Positions 27,301-36,155 are shown, numbered from the stretch's first letter. The stretch: DNA of 64,000 nucleotides from JANNBN01 sp031430595 (GCA_031430595.1 JANPBU010000052.1:62001-126000); one strand, 5' to 3'. Numbers and translations are program-made. Notes: a model not told the origin generated them from the letters alone.

Positions 27301-27306
27301 ACGCTA
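27301..27306 (-). promoter_or_regulatory. -10 box of the DNA ligase gene
   Basis: On the minus strand this reads TAGCGT, 8 bases before GTG 27292. It shares two base pairs with the opposite-facing -10 at 27305-27310. Confidence 0.4.
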
Positions 27307-27310
27307 CCTT
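27305..27310 (+). promoter_or_regulatory. -10 box of the leaderless DUF72 gene
   Basis: TACCTT lies 6 bases before GTG 27317. It overlaps the ligase -10 on the other strand, so both promoters cannot be bound by polymerase at once. Confidence 0.5.
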
Positions 27311-27316
27311 GGCGGG

Positions 27317-28288
27317 GTGAGCGAAACTGACCAAGGGCTGCAAAGTGAAACGCCCACCGGCCGGTCAGTGTTATCGGTTGATGCATCGAAGGTACGTGTT
27401 GGGACATGTTCCTGGGCCGATGCCACGCTCACCAAAGACAGCGATTGGTACCCAAAACGTTCGATGAAGGCATCTGAACGCTTGGCCTTCTATGCGTCTC
27501 AGTTTTCGGTTGTCGAAATCGATTCAACGTATTACTTTCCACCGACACCAGAACTTTCAACATCGTGGGTAGAACGTTCGCCAGAAGGTTTCGTCTTCGA
27601 CGTTAAAGCATGGTCGCTACTCACCGGGCACCCCACACTTCCACACAGCTTATGGCCCGATATGAACGATGCGATCAAGGCCGAATTCAGAGACAAACGC
27701 AACCTGTACGACAAACACTTGGTGCCCGCGGCACTCGACGAATGCTGGGAGCGCTTTCGTCATTCACTTGAACCTCTCCACCTCGGCGGACGATTAGGTG
27801 GTGTGCTCCTGCAATACCCCGAGTGGTTCGGGCCAAAGGAAGCGCACCGCGAACGCATTTTGATGGCGGTCGAGATGCTTCACCCGTACCCATGTTTCAT
27901 TGAGTTTCGCAATCAAAAGTGGCTTGACGGTGAGGAAGGCGACCGAACCCTAACCTTTCTTGAAGACCACGGTCTTCCCTTTGTTTGCGTTGATGAACCC
28001 CAAGGTTTTCCTTCGAGCATCCCACCGGTCTTGGCCGTCACGAGCCCATTGGCAATCATCCGATTTCATGGCCACAACGATGAAAACTGGACGAAACGCG
28101 GCATCACCGCAGCAGAGCGCTTCCGATATTTGTACAACGATGCCGAACTTGATGAGTGGTCGACCCGGCTACGAGAAGTAACCGCAACAGCCGACGAAGT
28201 ACACGTGCTCTTCAACAACTGCTGGCAAGACTACGCCGTTCGAAACGCAGCTTCGATGGCCAACCTACTTACCAACTCCAGCTCTTGA
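27317..28288 (+). CDS. DUF72 (YecE-like) protein
   Basis: A 323-residue TIM-barrel protein of the DUF72 family. The diagnostic opening VGTCSWAD is followed by WYP and LAFYASQFSVVEIDSTYYFPPTP; later VLLQYPEWF, FIEFRNQKWLD and LFNNCWQDYAVRNAASM also match. The biochemical role of DUF72 is not known; co-occurrence with DNA repair genes has been noted for the family only loosely. Here it is divergent from a DNA ligase with overlapping -10 boxes, which ties the two genes in expression. The gene is followed after 17 bases by an alpha/beta hydrolase with its own promoter. Confidence 0.88.
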   Translation: MSETDQGLQSETPTGRSVLSVDASKVRVGTCSWADATLTKDSDWYPKRSMKASERLAFYASQFSVVEIDSTYYFPPTPELSTSWVERSPEGFVFDVKAWSLLTGHPTLPHSLWPDMNDAIKAEFRDKRNLYDKHLVPAALDECWERFRHSLEPLHLGGRLGGVLLQYPEWFGPKEAHRERILMAVEMLHPYPCFIEFRNQKWLDGEEGDRTLTFLEDHGLPFVCVDEPQGFPSSIPPVLAVTSPLAIIRFHGHNDENWTKRGITAAERFRYLYNDAELDEWSTRLREVTATADEVHVLFNNCWQDYAVRNAASMANLLTNSSS

Positions 28289-28293
28289 CCTTC

Positions 28294-28299
28294 TACGAT
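28294..28299 (+). promoter_or_regulatory. -10 box, leaderless alpha/beta hydrolase gene
   Basis: TACGAT lies 6 bases before GTG 28306, only 5 bases after the DUF72 stop. Confidence 0.5.
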
Positions 28300-28305
28300 G
28301 ATCCG

Positions 28306-29229
28306 GTGCCCCGAGCCAATATCCTTCTCCCCCACCTCCGTATTCCAGAACGCTCCACCGTCGTTCACTCATCTGATGGAGTCGATGTCGCTGTCACTGA
28401 CTGGGGTACCGGTGACCCTGTTGACGGTTACAACCGACCAATTCTGGTAATGGCCCACGCCACTGGCATGCACGGCCACTCGTGGGTGCCGACGGTCATT
28501 GCCCTGGGCGACCGATTTCGGTGCATAGCCATCGACCAACGGGCTCAAGGCGACACTTCCGTTCCAACGGCTGGTGGATTCGACTGGTCAGGGGTGGCCG
28601 ACGATATCGAGATTGCGATGGGCTCACTCGGGCTACTCGGCCGACCTGACGTGTTCGGCATTGGTCACTCGCAAGGCGGATTCGCCGTATGCGAAGTAGA
28701 GCGTCGCCGACCCGGCACGTTTGGCGGCATCTTTGCGTGGGAACCGGTCATCTTCCCACCAATGGAACCCGCGCAGAGAGCGGCTCAAGACAACATGATG
28801 GCCAACCTGGCTCGAAAGCGTCGGCGCAGTTTTCCATCGTGGGAAGCTGCACTCGAAAATTACCGTGGCAAGGGACCCTTTGCGAAAGTTGATGACGATC
28901 TGATCCGATGCTATGTGTACTGGGGGTTTGATGAGCAGCCAGACGGAACCATCACGTTAAAATGTGAACCCGACAACGAAGCGGAATTGTTTCTCAACTC
29001 GTACACCGACCTGTTCAACAATGCCGAAACGATTCGGTGTCCGGTGACCATCGCTCTCGGCTCGCTTACCAACGACGGGTTTCTTAACGCCAACCCAGCG
29101 TTTGCCAAACTGCTTTCCAATGGTGAACTCGTTCGCCTTGAGGGCCGAACCCACTTCGGTATCTATGAAGGAATTCTCGAAATGGCCGACCTTGTCGCTA
29201 CATCTCTACTTCCAACCGGTGACAGGTAG
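28306..29229 (+). CDS. Alpha/beta-hydrolase fold protein
   Basis: A 307-residue hydrolase. The strand-turn HATGMHGHSW (oxyanion region), IDQRAQGDTSVP, and the nucleophile elbow GIGHSQGGF (Ser in GHSQG) are clear. The Asp of the triad is likely in GSLTNDGFLN and the His in EGRTHFGIYE near the C terminus. The family covers esterases, epoxide hydrolases and C-C hydrolases; nothing narrows the substrate. GTG 28306 is chosen for the TACGAT box; a longer frame starting at 28156 would overlap the DUF72 gene by over 130 bases and has no homology-like content there. Confidence 0.85.
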   Translation: MPRANILLPHLRIPERSTVVHSSDGVDVAVTDWGTGDPVDGYNRPILVMAHATGMHGHSWVPTVIALGDRFRCIAIDQRAQGDTSVPTAGGFDWSGVADDIEIAMGSLGLLGRPDVFGIGHSQGGFAVCEVERRRPGTFGGIFAWEPVIFPPMEPAQRAAQDNMMANLARKRRRSFPSWEAALENYRGKGPFAKVDDDLIRCYVYWGFDEQPDGTITLKCEPDNEAELFLNSYTDLFNNAETIRCPVTIALGSLTNDGFLNANPAFAKLLSNGELVRLEGRTHFGIYEGILEMADLVATSLLPTGDR

Positions 29230-29236
29230 CTCGTCC

Positions 29237-29692
29237 ATGTCCGGGGTCATTCTTCTAGCAGTTGTTATCTCTGCGATTGTCGCAGTCGCGGCGCTTACGC
29301 TCAATAAGCGAAAACCAGAACCACCGAGCCAAACGACATGGTTAACCCCTCAACAACTTGACCGCAACGATTTCGCCTCACCGACTGCCCCGTGGGTCGT
29401 TGTGGTGTTCACGTCTGAAACCTGTGACACCTGTGCCGCGATGGTGTCTAAGGTCGAGTTGCTCAAAAGTGATCGGGTTGGGGTTGAAGTTGTGTCGTAT
29501 CAAACCGACCTTTCGCGCCACAAGCGGTACAACATTGATGCGGTTCCGACGACCGTAATTGCCGACCACGAGGGTGTTGTTGTGAAGAGCTTTGTGGGGC
29601 CTGCGTCAGCCGCTGACCTATGGGCGGCAGTCGCCGAGGTAAGAGAGCCGGGATCCACTCCCCCTCCGGAAGCCCACCGCCCGATCAGCTGA
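29237..29692 (+). CDS. Membrane-anchored thioredoxin-fold protein
   Basis: A 151-residue protein with an N-terminal membrane helix (ILLAVVISAIVAVAALTL, about 5-22) and a thioredoxin domain with the redox motif CDTC in FTSETCDTCAAM near 63-66, a cis-Pro in AVPTTV near 107, and a proline-rich tail. The orientation (few charges before the helix, Lys/Arg after it) leaves the side of the membrane uncertain. ATG 29237 follows a weak AGGTAG; GTG 29219 overlapping the previous gene is an alternative. It may act in disulfide exchange or cytochrome maturation. Confidence 0.78.
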   Translation: MSGVILLAVVISAIVAVAALTLNKRKPEPPSQTTWLTPQQLDRNDFASPTAPWVVVVFTSETCDTCAAMVSKVELLKSDRVGVEVVSYQTDLSRHKRYNIDAVPTTVIADHEGVVVKSFVGPASAADLWAAVAEVREPGSTPPPEAHRPIS

Positions 29693-29714
29693 TTGCAGTC
29701 CGTTGGCGGACCCG

Positions 29715-30344
29715 TTAACCCGTTGGCGGCGGAAGAATCCCTCGACCGATCGCGACAGTCACCGCCGCCGTTCGGTCGTCTACCCCAAGCTTGGAAAACA
29801 CCCTCAATAGATGGGTCTTCACTGTAGCTTCGCCAATGAACAGCGTTGCCCCGGTTTCAGCATTCGTCATACCGTCGGCCACACAACTCAGTACCTCAAC
29901 CTCGCGTGGGCTCAATGCCGAATGAGATGGGGCCTGAACCCGTTTCAACATGCGCGCCGCAACGGATGGGGCGAGCACCGTTTCGCCTCGTGCAGCAGCC
30001 CGAATCGCGGCAAGAAGGTCAGCCTGCGGAGTGTCTTTTAACAGATAGCCAGCTGCGCCAGCTTCAATTGCGCGCAGAATGTCAGCATCTGATTCGTAAG
30101 TAGTAACAATAAGTACACGTACCTGTGGGAAATCGTTTGTAATTCGTTTGGTTGCTCCAACCCCGTCGATGACGGGCATTCGAAGATCCATAAGGATCAC
30201 ATCGGGAAGATGTAAAGCCGCCAGGGCAATAGCTTCCTGACCGTTTGTGGCCTCTGCGACAATCTCAATCTCGGGGTCACTTTCGAGTAGCGCCCGAAGA
30301 CCCATCCGAACAATTGGGTGATCGTCGGCAATAATGATCCTCAT
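29715..30344 (-). CDS. NarL/FixJ-family response regulator
   Basis: A 209-residue regulator with a receiver domain (phosphorylated Asp53 in LMDLRMP, acidic pair Asp7/Asp8, Thr near 81, Lys near 103 in LLKDTPQ) and a LuxR-type helix-turn-helix from about 145 (LSPREVEVLSCVADGMTNAET, then TVKTHLLRVFSKLGV). Its ATG overlaps the stop of the histidine kinase gene. As the last gene of the ABC exporter operon it probably controls that operon or envelope-stress genes. The C terminus converges on the thioredoxin gene across 22 bases that hold a small GTCCG/CGGAC hairpin. Confidence 0.93.
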   Translation of the reverse strand: MRIIIADDHPIVRMGLRALLESDPEIEIVAEATNGQEAIALAALHLPDVILMDLRMPVIDGVGATKRITNDFPQVRVLIVTTYESDADILRAIEAGAAGYLLKDTPQADLLAAIRAAARGETVLAPSVAARMLKRVQAPSHSALSPREVEVLSCVADGMTNAETGATLFIGEATVKTHLLRVFSKLGVDDRTAAVTVAIGRGILPPPTG

Positions 30345-31567
30345 GATTGGCTGTCCGGTTTCGGGACCGTCACAACTACCCGTGTGCCGTTTGGGGCGAC
30401 ACTTGAAATGTCTACGGTTCCACCGATGTGCGCAACGCGCTTCGACATCGAAAACAAACCGTGACCGCTTTGGTTAGGTTCAACTTGCATTCCGACACCG
30501 TCGTCTTCCACATCAAGAACATACGAAGCCTCATCACTACGTAGCGACAACAACACATGTTTTGCCAGCGAATGCTTTGCCACATTGTTGAGTGCTTCTT
30601 GTGCAGCGCGGTACAACACCACATCCTGCGGGGCACCTAGGTCAAGGGAATCATCGAGTTCTACTGAGACGGGTATCGATGTCAGTTCAGTGTGGCTATC
30701 GGTGAGACGCCGCAACGCATCCTGCAACGTTCCGGTGCCAAGCCCAGCTGGACGCATAGCATCAACCAACGCCCGAGCCTCGGCCAAATTTTGACGAGCG
30801 GTTGACTCAATGACCCCAAGCAACTCGACCGGGCGATCAACATTTTCAAGGTTTCGGTGTAGCGCACTTGCTGCACCCTGCGAGAGCATCACTATGCTCG
30901 CATACCCTTGTGCCAACGTGTCATGAATTTCTGCAGCCATACGTTCACGTTCTTCACGGATACCACCTCGATGATTTGCTTCAGCTAGCTGCGCTTGGGT
31001 TTGTGTGAGTTCTGAAATGAGCGCCCCACGATCACGGCTTTGATCAATGATTTTCGTGATCCACAGGCCGAACAGCACCGCAAACAGAAACGACCCACCA
31101 CTCTCGAAGGCTGCATCTTCGATCCTCCAGTTACCCCAGTAAGACATTCCAATCGCCGAAGTTGCCGAAACTAGCAGCGCCCAAACCACAGCTTCAAGCG
31201 ACGATTTTGACATTGCGAACACACACGGGTACAACGCAAACAGAAGGTAAAAGTAGGCTGGGTCAACGAACTCGAGGGCTGCGAACACCACCGTCACGGG
31301 AACGAGGTACTTCCAAGCGGTAATTCTGCAATTACGGGGAGTCCCGTACGTGCGACCTCTGTCGTGTTGGGTGAGCGGCAAGCCAACCTTCCAAAAAAGT
31401 ACAAAGAACACCACCGACAGGCTGATTCCGAGTACCACCCGGCTCGCAGGCACCCCATCTTTGAGCATCAGCCCCAGCGAAAGCACTGGCAGCAACGCAT
31501 GGGCGTAAATCCATTTGTCGAGCCAGTTTTCCCACTCGTTCACCGGCAACGTTCGACTACTTTTCAC
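30341..31567 (-). CDS. DesK/LnrJ-type sensor histidine kinase
   Basis: A 408-residue kinase. About five or six N-terminal membrane helices form the sensor. The HisKA_3 phosphoacceptor is His215 in REERERMAAEIHDTLAQG, and the ATPase domain has EALNNVAKH (N box), DDGVGM (G1) and GHGLFSMSKRV (G2). Start sites are uncertain: GTG 31567 overlaps the permease gene by 11 bases, and GTG 31540 is also possible; neither has a Shine-Dalgarno sequence. With the regulator and ABC-2 exporter it forms a module like LnrJK-LnrLMN of Bacillus, which senses and expels membrane-active polyketides (established for that system; inferred here). Confidence 0.88.
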   Translation of the reverse strand: MKSSRTLPVNEWENWLDKWIYAHALLPVLSLGLMLKDGVPASRVVLGISLSVVFFVLFWKVGLPLTQHDRGRTYGTPRNCRITAWKYLVPVTVVFAALEFVDPAYFYLLFALYPCVFAMSKSSLEAVVWALLVSATSAIGMSYWGNWRIEDAAFESGGSFLFAVLFGLWITKIIDQSRDRGALISELTQTQAQLAEANHRGGIREERERMAAEIHDTLAQGYASIVMLSQGAASALHRNLENVDRPVELLGVIESTARQNLAEARALVDAMRPAGLGTGTLQDALRRLTDSHTELTSIPVSVELDDSLDLGAPQDVVLYRAAQEALNNVAKHSLAKHVLLSLRSDEASYVLDVEDDGVGMQVEPNQSGHGLFSMSKRVAHIGGTVDISSVAPNGTRVVVTVPKPDSQS

Positions 31568-32375
31568 GGGGTAGCCATCGGAAGGTACGTACACAAAGCA
31601 CACCCCCGATGATGCACCATGCGCAAAGCACAAGTGCGGTTCGTCCATGTTCCCAACTGTTGGCTAGTTCTTGGGAAACAAAGGTGTCAGGCAGAAATAC
31701 TGATCGGTAACCTTGTGCCATCCACTTCAGGGGAAACAACGACCCAAGAATCTGCATTCCTTTGGGTAGATCCCAGAAGCTGATGTAAATGCCCGATGCG
31801 AAGTTCAACACGACGAACGGAAGATTCGCCATAGGCCCAGCCTGTCGAGCATTACCTATAAGGCTTGAGAACGCGACCCCACCCAACGTGCAGGCGGTAA
31901 TTCCCAACACCGTGACCCACAGAAAGGTAAGCCAACGGCCGGGTGACGACGGAAGCGAAACCCCGAAGAGCAGCACAGCAACCGTAAGCGTTAAGATGAT
32001 CCCAACGATGCTGGTGAAAGCAACCATCAAGATTTTTCCGAGAAAAAAAGCTGCACGAGGCATGGGGGTGATCGCCAAACGTTTCAGCGCACCTTCGTCA
32101 CGCTCGACCGCAATACTGATTGCCATCGAAAGGAAGCTGGCGCTGGCAACGGCCGATGCCAAAATTCCTGCGGCGAGCACTTGCGCATACTTGACACCCT
32201 GAATCTCTTCGTTTCCGAAGATGGTTCCGAAGAGCAGCAAGAGTATGACTGGGAACAGCAACGTGAACAACATTGCTTCACGAGACCTGGTGAACGATCG
32301 GATCTCAATTCGGCCCCGAGCAACACTGACTTTCGCGAGCGAAGGTTTTGCGAATAACGGGATGGTGCTGTTCAT
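31557..32375 (-). CDS. ABC-2 type exporter permease
   Basis: A 272-residue permease with six helices. The first follows a cytoplasmic arm (REAMLFTLLFPVILLLLFGTIFG), then a long outer loop, a helix pair around ASFLSMAISIAVERDEGALKRLAITPMPRAAFF (the intracellular coupling helix seen in ABC-2 permeases), and the FASGIYISFWDLPKGMQILGSLFPLKWMAQG stretch before the last helix. ATG 32375 overlaps the ATPase stop (ATGA), so the two are translationally coupled. It probably exports a drug, antibiotic or lipid. Confidence 0.9.
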   Translation of the reverse strand: MNSTIPLFAKPSLAKVSVARGRIEIRSFTRSREAMLFTLLFPVILLLLFGTIFGNEEIQGVKYAQVLAAGILASAVASASFLSMAISIAVERDEGALKRLAITPMPRAAFFLGKILMVAFTSIVGIILTLTVAVLLFGVSLPSSPGRWLTFLWVTVLGITACTLGGVAFSSLIGNARQAGPMANLPFVVLNFASGIYISFWDLPKGMQILGSLFPLKWMAQGYRSVFLPDTFVSQELANSWEHGRTALVLCAWCIIGGVLCVRTFRWLPREK

Positions 32376-33253
32376 GATGCGTTGGCCTCCACGAGGGTTA
32401 AGTAGGCGTCTTCGAGCGAAGGACGCGAGATAGAAAGGTTTGGTATTTCACCATCGAAACGAGACAAGAGGTCACGTAACAATGAACTCGGTTCGGACGT
32501 CTGCTGCTCATTCGCTTCAGCCCCAAGGCCCCATCGAACCGTTGCTTCAGAACCAGATGCATTTCTGAGCTCAGCCGGAGTACCAAGTGCACGTACTTTT
32601 CCCGCGATGATCACGGCAACGCGGTCAGCCAACGCTTCGGCCTCATCGAGATAGTGGGTCGTCAACAAAATAGTGGTTCCTTCGGCTGCGAGAAGCCTGA
32701 TGAGGTCCCAAAACTGGCGGCGTGCCTCAGGGTCAAAACCAGTTGTTGGTTCGTCAAGAAACAACAGCTCTGGTCGACCGATGATTCCGCACCCAACATC
32801 GAGTCGTCGGGCCTGCCCACCGGAAAGTTTCGGCACCCGTTGATGGCGCTGTTCGCTCAGCCCGACCAATTCGAGCACTTCATCAACAGCGCGGGATTGC
32901 GGAAAGTAAGTGCGCTGACACTTGAGTACCTCTTCGACGGTAACTTCGTCGGATGACGGGGTTTGTTGCGAGACGATTCCAATTCTGGATCGCCAAGCTA
33001 CGTCGGCTTTCCAAGGGTTGCCGCCAAGGACGTTGATAGTGCCGCTGTCTGGTTGGCGAAAACCGGCAAGCATTTCGACGGTCGTCGTTTTTCCTGCACC
33101 GTTTGGCCCAAGGAGCGAGAGCACCTCACCTCGACGCACGGTCAGGCTCAGTTGATCAACCACGGTCTTGTTTTGCGACTGGCGACCCTTCGAAGTTTTG
33201 TATTGCTTGGTGAGCCCTTGAGCTTCAACCACCACATCCGTTGCGATTTCCAT
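32372..33253 (-). CDS. ABC exporter ATP-binding protein
   Basis: A 293-residue ATPase of the CcmA/LnrL type. Walker A GPNGAGKTTT (about 50-59), Q-loop VSQQ, signature LSGGQARRLDVG, Walker B LLFLDEPTTGFDP, and H-loop TTHYLDEAEALADRVAV are complete. The C-terminal 70 residues form the short regulatory tail of drug and lipid exporters. First gene of the four-gene operon. ATG 33253 is preferred over TTG 33331; a TTGACA on the minus strand around 33309-33314 is a possible -35 but no matching -10 is seen, so the promoter is not settled. Confidence 0.9.
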   Translation of the reverse strand: MEIATDVVVEAQGLTKQYKTSKGRQSQNKTVVDQLSLTVRRGEVLSLLGPNGAGKTTTVEMLAGFRQPDSGTINVLGGNPWKADVAWRSRIGIVSQQTPSSDEVTVEEVLKCQRTYFPQSRAVDEVLELVGLSEQRHQRVPKLSGGQARRLDVGCGIIGRPELLFLDEPTTGFDPEARRQFWDLIRLLAAEGTTILLTTHYLDEAEALADRVAVIIAGKVRALGTPAELRNASGSEATVRWGLGAEANEQQTSEPSSLLRDLLSRFDGEIPNLSISRPSLEDAYLTLVEANAS

Positions 33254-33356
33254 ACCAACCACACTGACTGAAAATTGTGGTCGATGAAACAACTGCTCGG
33301 TTGATCCTCGTGTCAACCGTTCGGTGGACAATCAGACTGCCGGTCGGGAAACGGAA

Positions 33357-34538
33357 CTACTTTTTCAATAGCTCGGCTCGATAACTCTTTACCCGTTTCC
33401 CGTCAGATGCTGCGAGTACCGGGGCAGGAGGCACTTCGAACAACTGGAGGCGTCCATCAAGAAAGTCGGTGAAGGCCAGAAATCGACCGTCCGGCGACAC
33501 GTCGAGGCCGGTCGTCTGGTTGCCTCCGACAATTGCGTCGATCGCCTTCCCAGTGGTCACGTCAAACACCAACACAGAACCCCAGTCCGGGCCCGGAACG
33601 TAATACCCGTCTTCGCTGTTTTGGCCTCGGTTCGACACGTACAAGTAACGAAGGTCAAGGCTGAGGTCGATGGTGTTCGGATGCGAGTCGGTTTTCGATA
33701 AGGTCGAACTTTTGCCGGTTGCAAGATCAATCGAGAACACCGTGTCAGTACCCATGTCGCTGGCGTACAAACGGTTCGCTTTTTCGTCAATCGCAAGGTG
33801 TCTCATCGCCCCTCCAGTTCTCAGTAACTCTGTCGATTTCAGGGTGGCCAACTCGATTCGAACCAGGTCACCATCCTCGAACCCAGCAACGTACAACTGG
33901 GTTCCGTCAGGTGACACAACCAAACCACGTGGCGTGTCAACCGTTCGGATCTGGCGACGTACCTTTCCCGTTTTCAGGTCAATTTCGCTGATGTCGTCGC
34001 TGACCCAGTTGGCGGCGTACAGGGTTTGTTCATCAGGAGAAAGGGCCAACACCTTGGTCCAGTTGCCCCCGGTTGGAAGCACACGAAGTACCTTTTTGGC
34101 TACGCGATCAATTTCGTACACCGATGCAGTGTGCATCTGCGATACGTAAGCACGCGTGCCACTTCGATTGAAGATGACTTCTACGCCACCTTTGGTTCCG
34201 AGTTTTATGCGGGCCAATCGTTCAAGGGTAGGTACCTTGTACACGTCGACACCTACGGCACCAAGTAACGGAACCCAAAGTTCGGTTCCGTCAGGTGAAA
34301 AGGCAACCTGTTTGGGGCTAGGCCCGGTTCGTGTTTCACCAATTTTTCGATGTAGTTGACCGTTTGCCGGAATCGGCCAGGCAGCGGCCCCAGCGGGCGG
34401 GCCAGTCGTGGCGGTCGTCGCGCCAACCGAAGGAACGCTTGTCGGCGCATTTGGGCCAACCGCCTCAACGCTTACGGCAGAAACGGTGCCGAGTACGGCA
34501 ACAACTAACCCAACTACCCCGAAGAGTGAGCGTTTCAT
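33357..34538 (-). CDS. Secreted YncE-like beta-propeller protein
   Basis: A 393-residue protein with a signal peptide (residues about 1-26, KRSLFGVVGLVVAVLGTVSAVSVEA) and six to seven 40-residue propeller repeats of the YVTN/YncE kind: FSPDGTELWVPLLGAVGVDVY, LSPDEQTLYAANWVSDDISEID, VSPDGTQLYVAGFEDGDLVRIE and DISPDGRFLAF-like units. Such propellers bind partners or redox ligands; no catalytic residue is evident. The ATG overlaps the selO stop (ATGA), so it should be translated together with SelO, an unexpected pair since one product is exported and the other is a cytoplasmic AMPylase. Confidence 0.8.
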   Translation of the reverse strand: MKRSLFGVVGLVVAVLGTVSAVSVEAVGPNAPTSVPSVGATTATTGPPAGAAAWPIPANGQLHRKIGETRTGPSPKQVAFSPDGTELWVPLLGAVGVDVYKVPTLERLARIKLGTKGGVEVIFNRSGTRAYVSQMHTASVYEIDRVAKKVLRVLPTGGNWTKVLALSPDEQTLYAANWVSDDISEIDLKTGKVRRQIRTVDTPRGLVVSPDGTQLYVAGFEDGDLVRIELATLKSTELLRTGGAMRHLAIDEKANRLYASDMGTDTVFSIDLATGKSSTLSKTDSHPNTIDLSLDLRYLYVSNRGQNSEDGYYVPGPDWGSVLVFDVTTGKAIDAIVGGNQTTGLDVSPDGRFLAFTDFLDGRLQLFEVPPAPVLAASDGKRVKSYRAELLKK

Positions 34539-36148
34539 GAACTGCACGACAGCATCGAGCATCCGGCACGGTGCCGGGCCCATTCAGGGCGCCGCTCGGC
34601 GAATCGTTCGTTATCGGGTTTTTCGTCATAGGGGTGGCGCAACACCTCAAGTAGTTCGGAAATCGGTCGGGCATCACCACCAGTCGCTGCGTCAATCACC
34701 TGCTGCGCCAAATAGTTTCTCAACACATACTTCGGGTTCAGACCATTCATTTGGTTGACCCTCACCGGCGAATCAATGCCACTCATCACACAACGTTGAG
34801 CCCACCGGCGAAGCCAACTCACTAGACCCTTAGCCACATCGTCAACAATCTCGTCGGGAAGGTACCAGGCCGCCTGAAAATGGCCAAGCAACGTTTCATC
34901 GTCAAACACACCTGCGCGAGCCACATCCACCGATGACAACGTTCGAAAAAAGATGACCTGATCGATCTCTGAACTCGCTAACACTTTCCATAGGTCTGAA
35001 ATCAATTCGCTATCACTGTCACCAAGATGGGCCTCCCACCCGAGCCGAGCGGCCATCATGGTGTCGAAGCCAGCCTGATACCGCTCGCCAATAGAGTCAA
35101 TGACCGTTTGCAGACCAGCAGGATCTTCAACTAGCGGCACGAGGGCATTCGCAAGTTGCACCAGATTCCAATGAATCACCTGAGGTTGCGCCCCGAAGCG
35201 GTATCGGCGACCGCCAGCATCGGTCGTATTTGGCGTCCAGCCTGGGTCAAAGTTTTCTAACCACCCATAGGGTCCGAAGTCAATTGTCAACCCAAGAATT
35301 GACATATTGTCGGTATTCAGCACGCCGTGAACAAACCCAACCCGCATCCAATGGATGACCGCCTCAATAGTTCGCGCGCATACCTCATCAAACCATTGAA
35401 CGATGAGTTGCTCATCGATCACGCGTGACATGTCACCACTCACCAAGTGACCGAAATCGTTTCGAATCGTGAATTCCACGAGCGCACGAAGCACCCCGAG
35501 TTCACCACGTGAAGCCGGCAGTTGGAAATTTCCGAACCTTACGAATGATGGGGCAACCCGACAAACGACAGCACCCGGTTCAGCACCGGGATTTCCGTCA
35601 TAAAACATGTCGCGCATCACAGCGTCACCGGTGCCGACCAACGACAACGCCCTAGTCGTCGGTATACCGAGGTGATGCATTGCTTCACTGCACAAGAATT
35701 CGCGAATCGAAGATCGCAACACCGCGCGTCCGTCCGCTGTCCGCGAATACGGTGTTGGTCCGGGGCCCTTCAGTTGGAGTGTCTGGTGATCGCCGTTGAT
35801 ATCAATCACTTCACCAAGAGCGATCGCTCGTCCGTCGCCGAGTTGGCCAGCCCAATTTCCGAATTGATGCCCCCCGTAGACCATGGCAAACGGGTCGGCA
35901 CCAGCAGGTACTCGGTTGCCGCCGAACACTTCAGCAAAGTCTTGCGAGCGCAACACATCGTCGCTTAGACCAAGCAATTCAGCAACCTCTAACGACCAAG
36001 CCAACGTCGTCGCTTCGGTTACCGAAGTTGGCGTTACCCTGCTGAAGAGTGCGCCAGAGACTTGGCGTCGCCGGTTCGTCGCATCAGCGTCTGCAGGCAA
36101 CTGAGAGGTGAAACGATTGTCAAACTGCAAGCCGTCGAGTGGAAGCAC
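34535..36148 (-). CDS. selO: Protein adenylyltransferase SelO (YdiU family)
   Basis: A 537-residue pseudokinase-fold enzyme that transfers AMP from ATP to Ser, Thr or Tyr of target proteins in redox stress (established for SelO). The YGGHQFGNWAGQLGDGRAIALGE segment (about 95-117), LKGPGPTPYSRTADGRAVLRSSIREFLCSEAMHHLGIPTTRALSLV, and the HGVLNTDNMSILGLTIDFGPYGWLE metal and catalytic part are fully conserved. The last residues are CSS, with Cys in the place of the Sec of eukaryotic SelO, as in E. coli. The TGA after CSS is the true stop. GTG 36148 is set by a TATTCT box 7 bases upstream. Confidence 0.95.
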   Translation of the reverse strand: MLPLDGLQFDNRFTSQLPADADATNRRRQVSGALFSRVTPTSVTEATTLAWSLEVAELLGLSDDVLRSQDFAEVFGGNRVPAGADPFAMVYGGHQFGNWAGQLGDGRAIALGEVIDINGDHQTLQLKGPGPTPYSRTADGRAVLRSSIREFLCSEAMHHLGIPTTRALSLVGTGDAVMRDMFYDGNPGAEPGAVVCRVAPSFVRFGNFQLPASRGELGVLRALVEFTIRNDFGHLVSGDMSRVIDEQLIVQWFDEVCARTIEAVIHWMRVGFVHGVLNTDNMSILGLTIDFGPYGWLENFDPGWTPNTTDAGGRRYRFGAQPQVIHWNLVQLANALVPLVEDPAGLQTVIDSIGERYQAGFDTMMAARLGWEAHLGDSDSELISDLWKVLASSEIDQVIFFRTLSSVDVARAGVFDDETLLGHFQAAWYLPDEIVDDVAKGLVSWLRRWAQRCVMSGIDSPVRVNQMNGLNPKYVLRNYLAQQVIDAATGGDARPISELLEVLRHPYDEKPDNERFAERRPEWARHRAGCSMLSCSS

Positions 36149-36155
36149 ATTGTGA

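Noticed and set aside
27293..27343. Longer DNA ligase from TTG 27343
   Set aside because: It would overlap the divergent DUF72 start and both -10 boxes.
30341..31648. Histidine kinase starting at 31648
   Set aside because: This would overlap the permease gene by 92 bases with a non-matching N terminus; GTG 31567 or 31540 are better.
34535..34537. Selenocysteine TGA in selO
   Set aside because: The TGA follows CSS at the normal family end; Cys already occupies the Sec position, so TGA is the stop.
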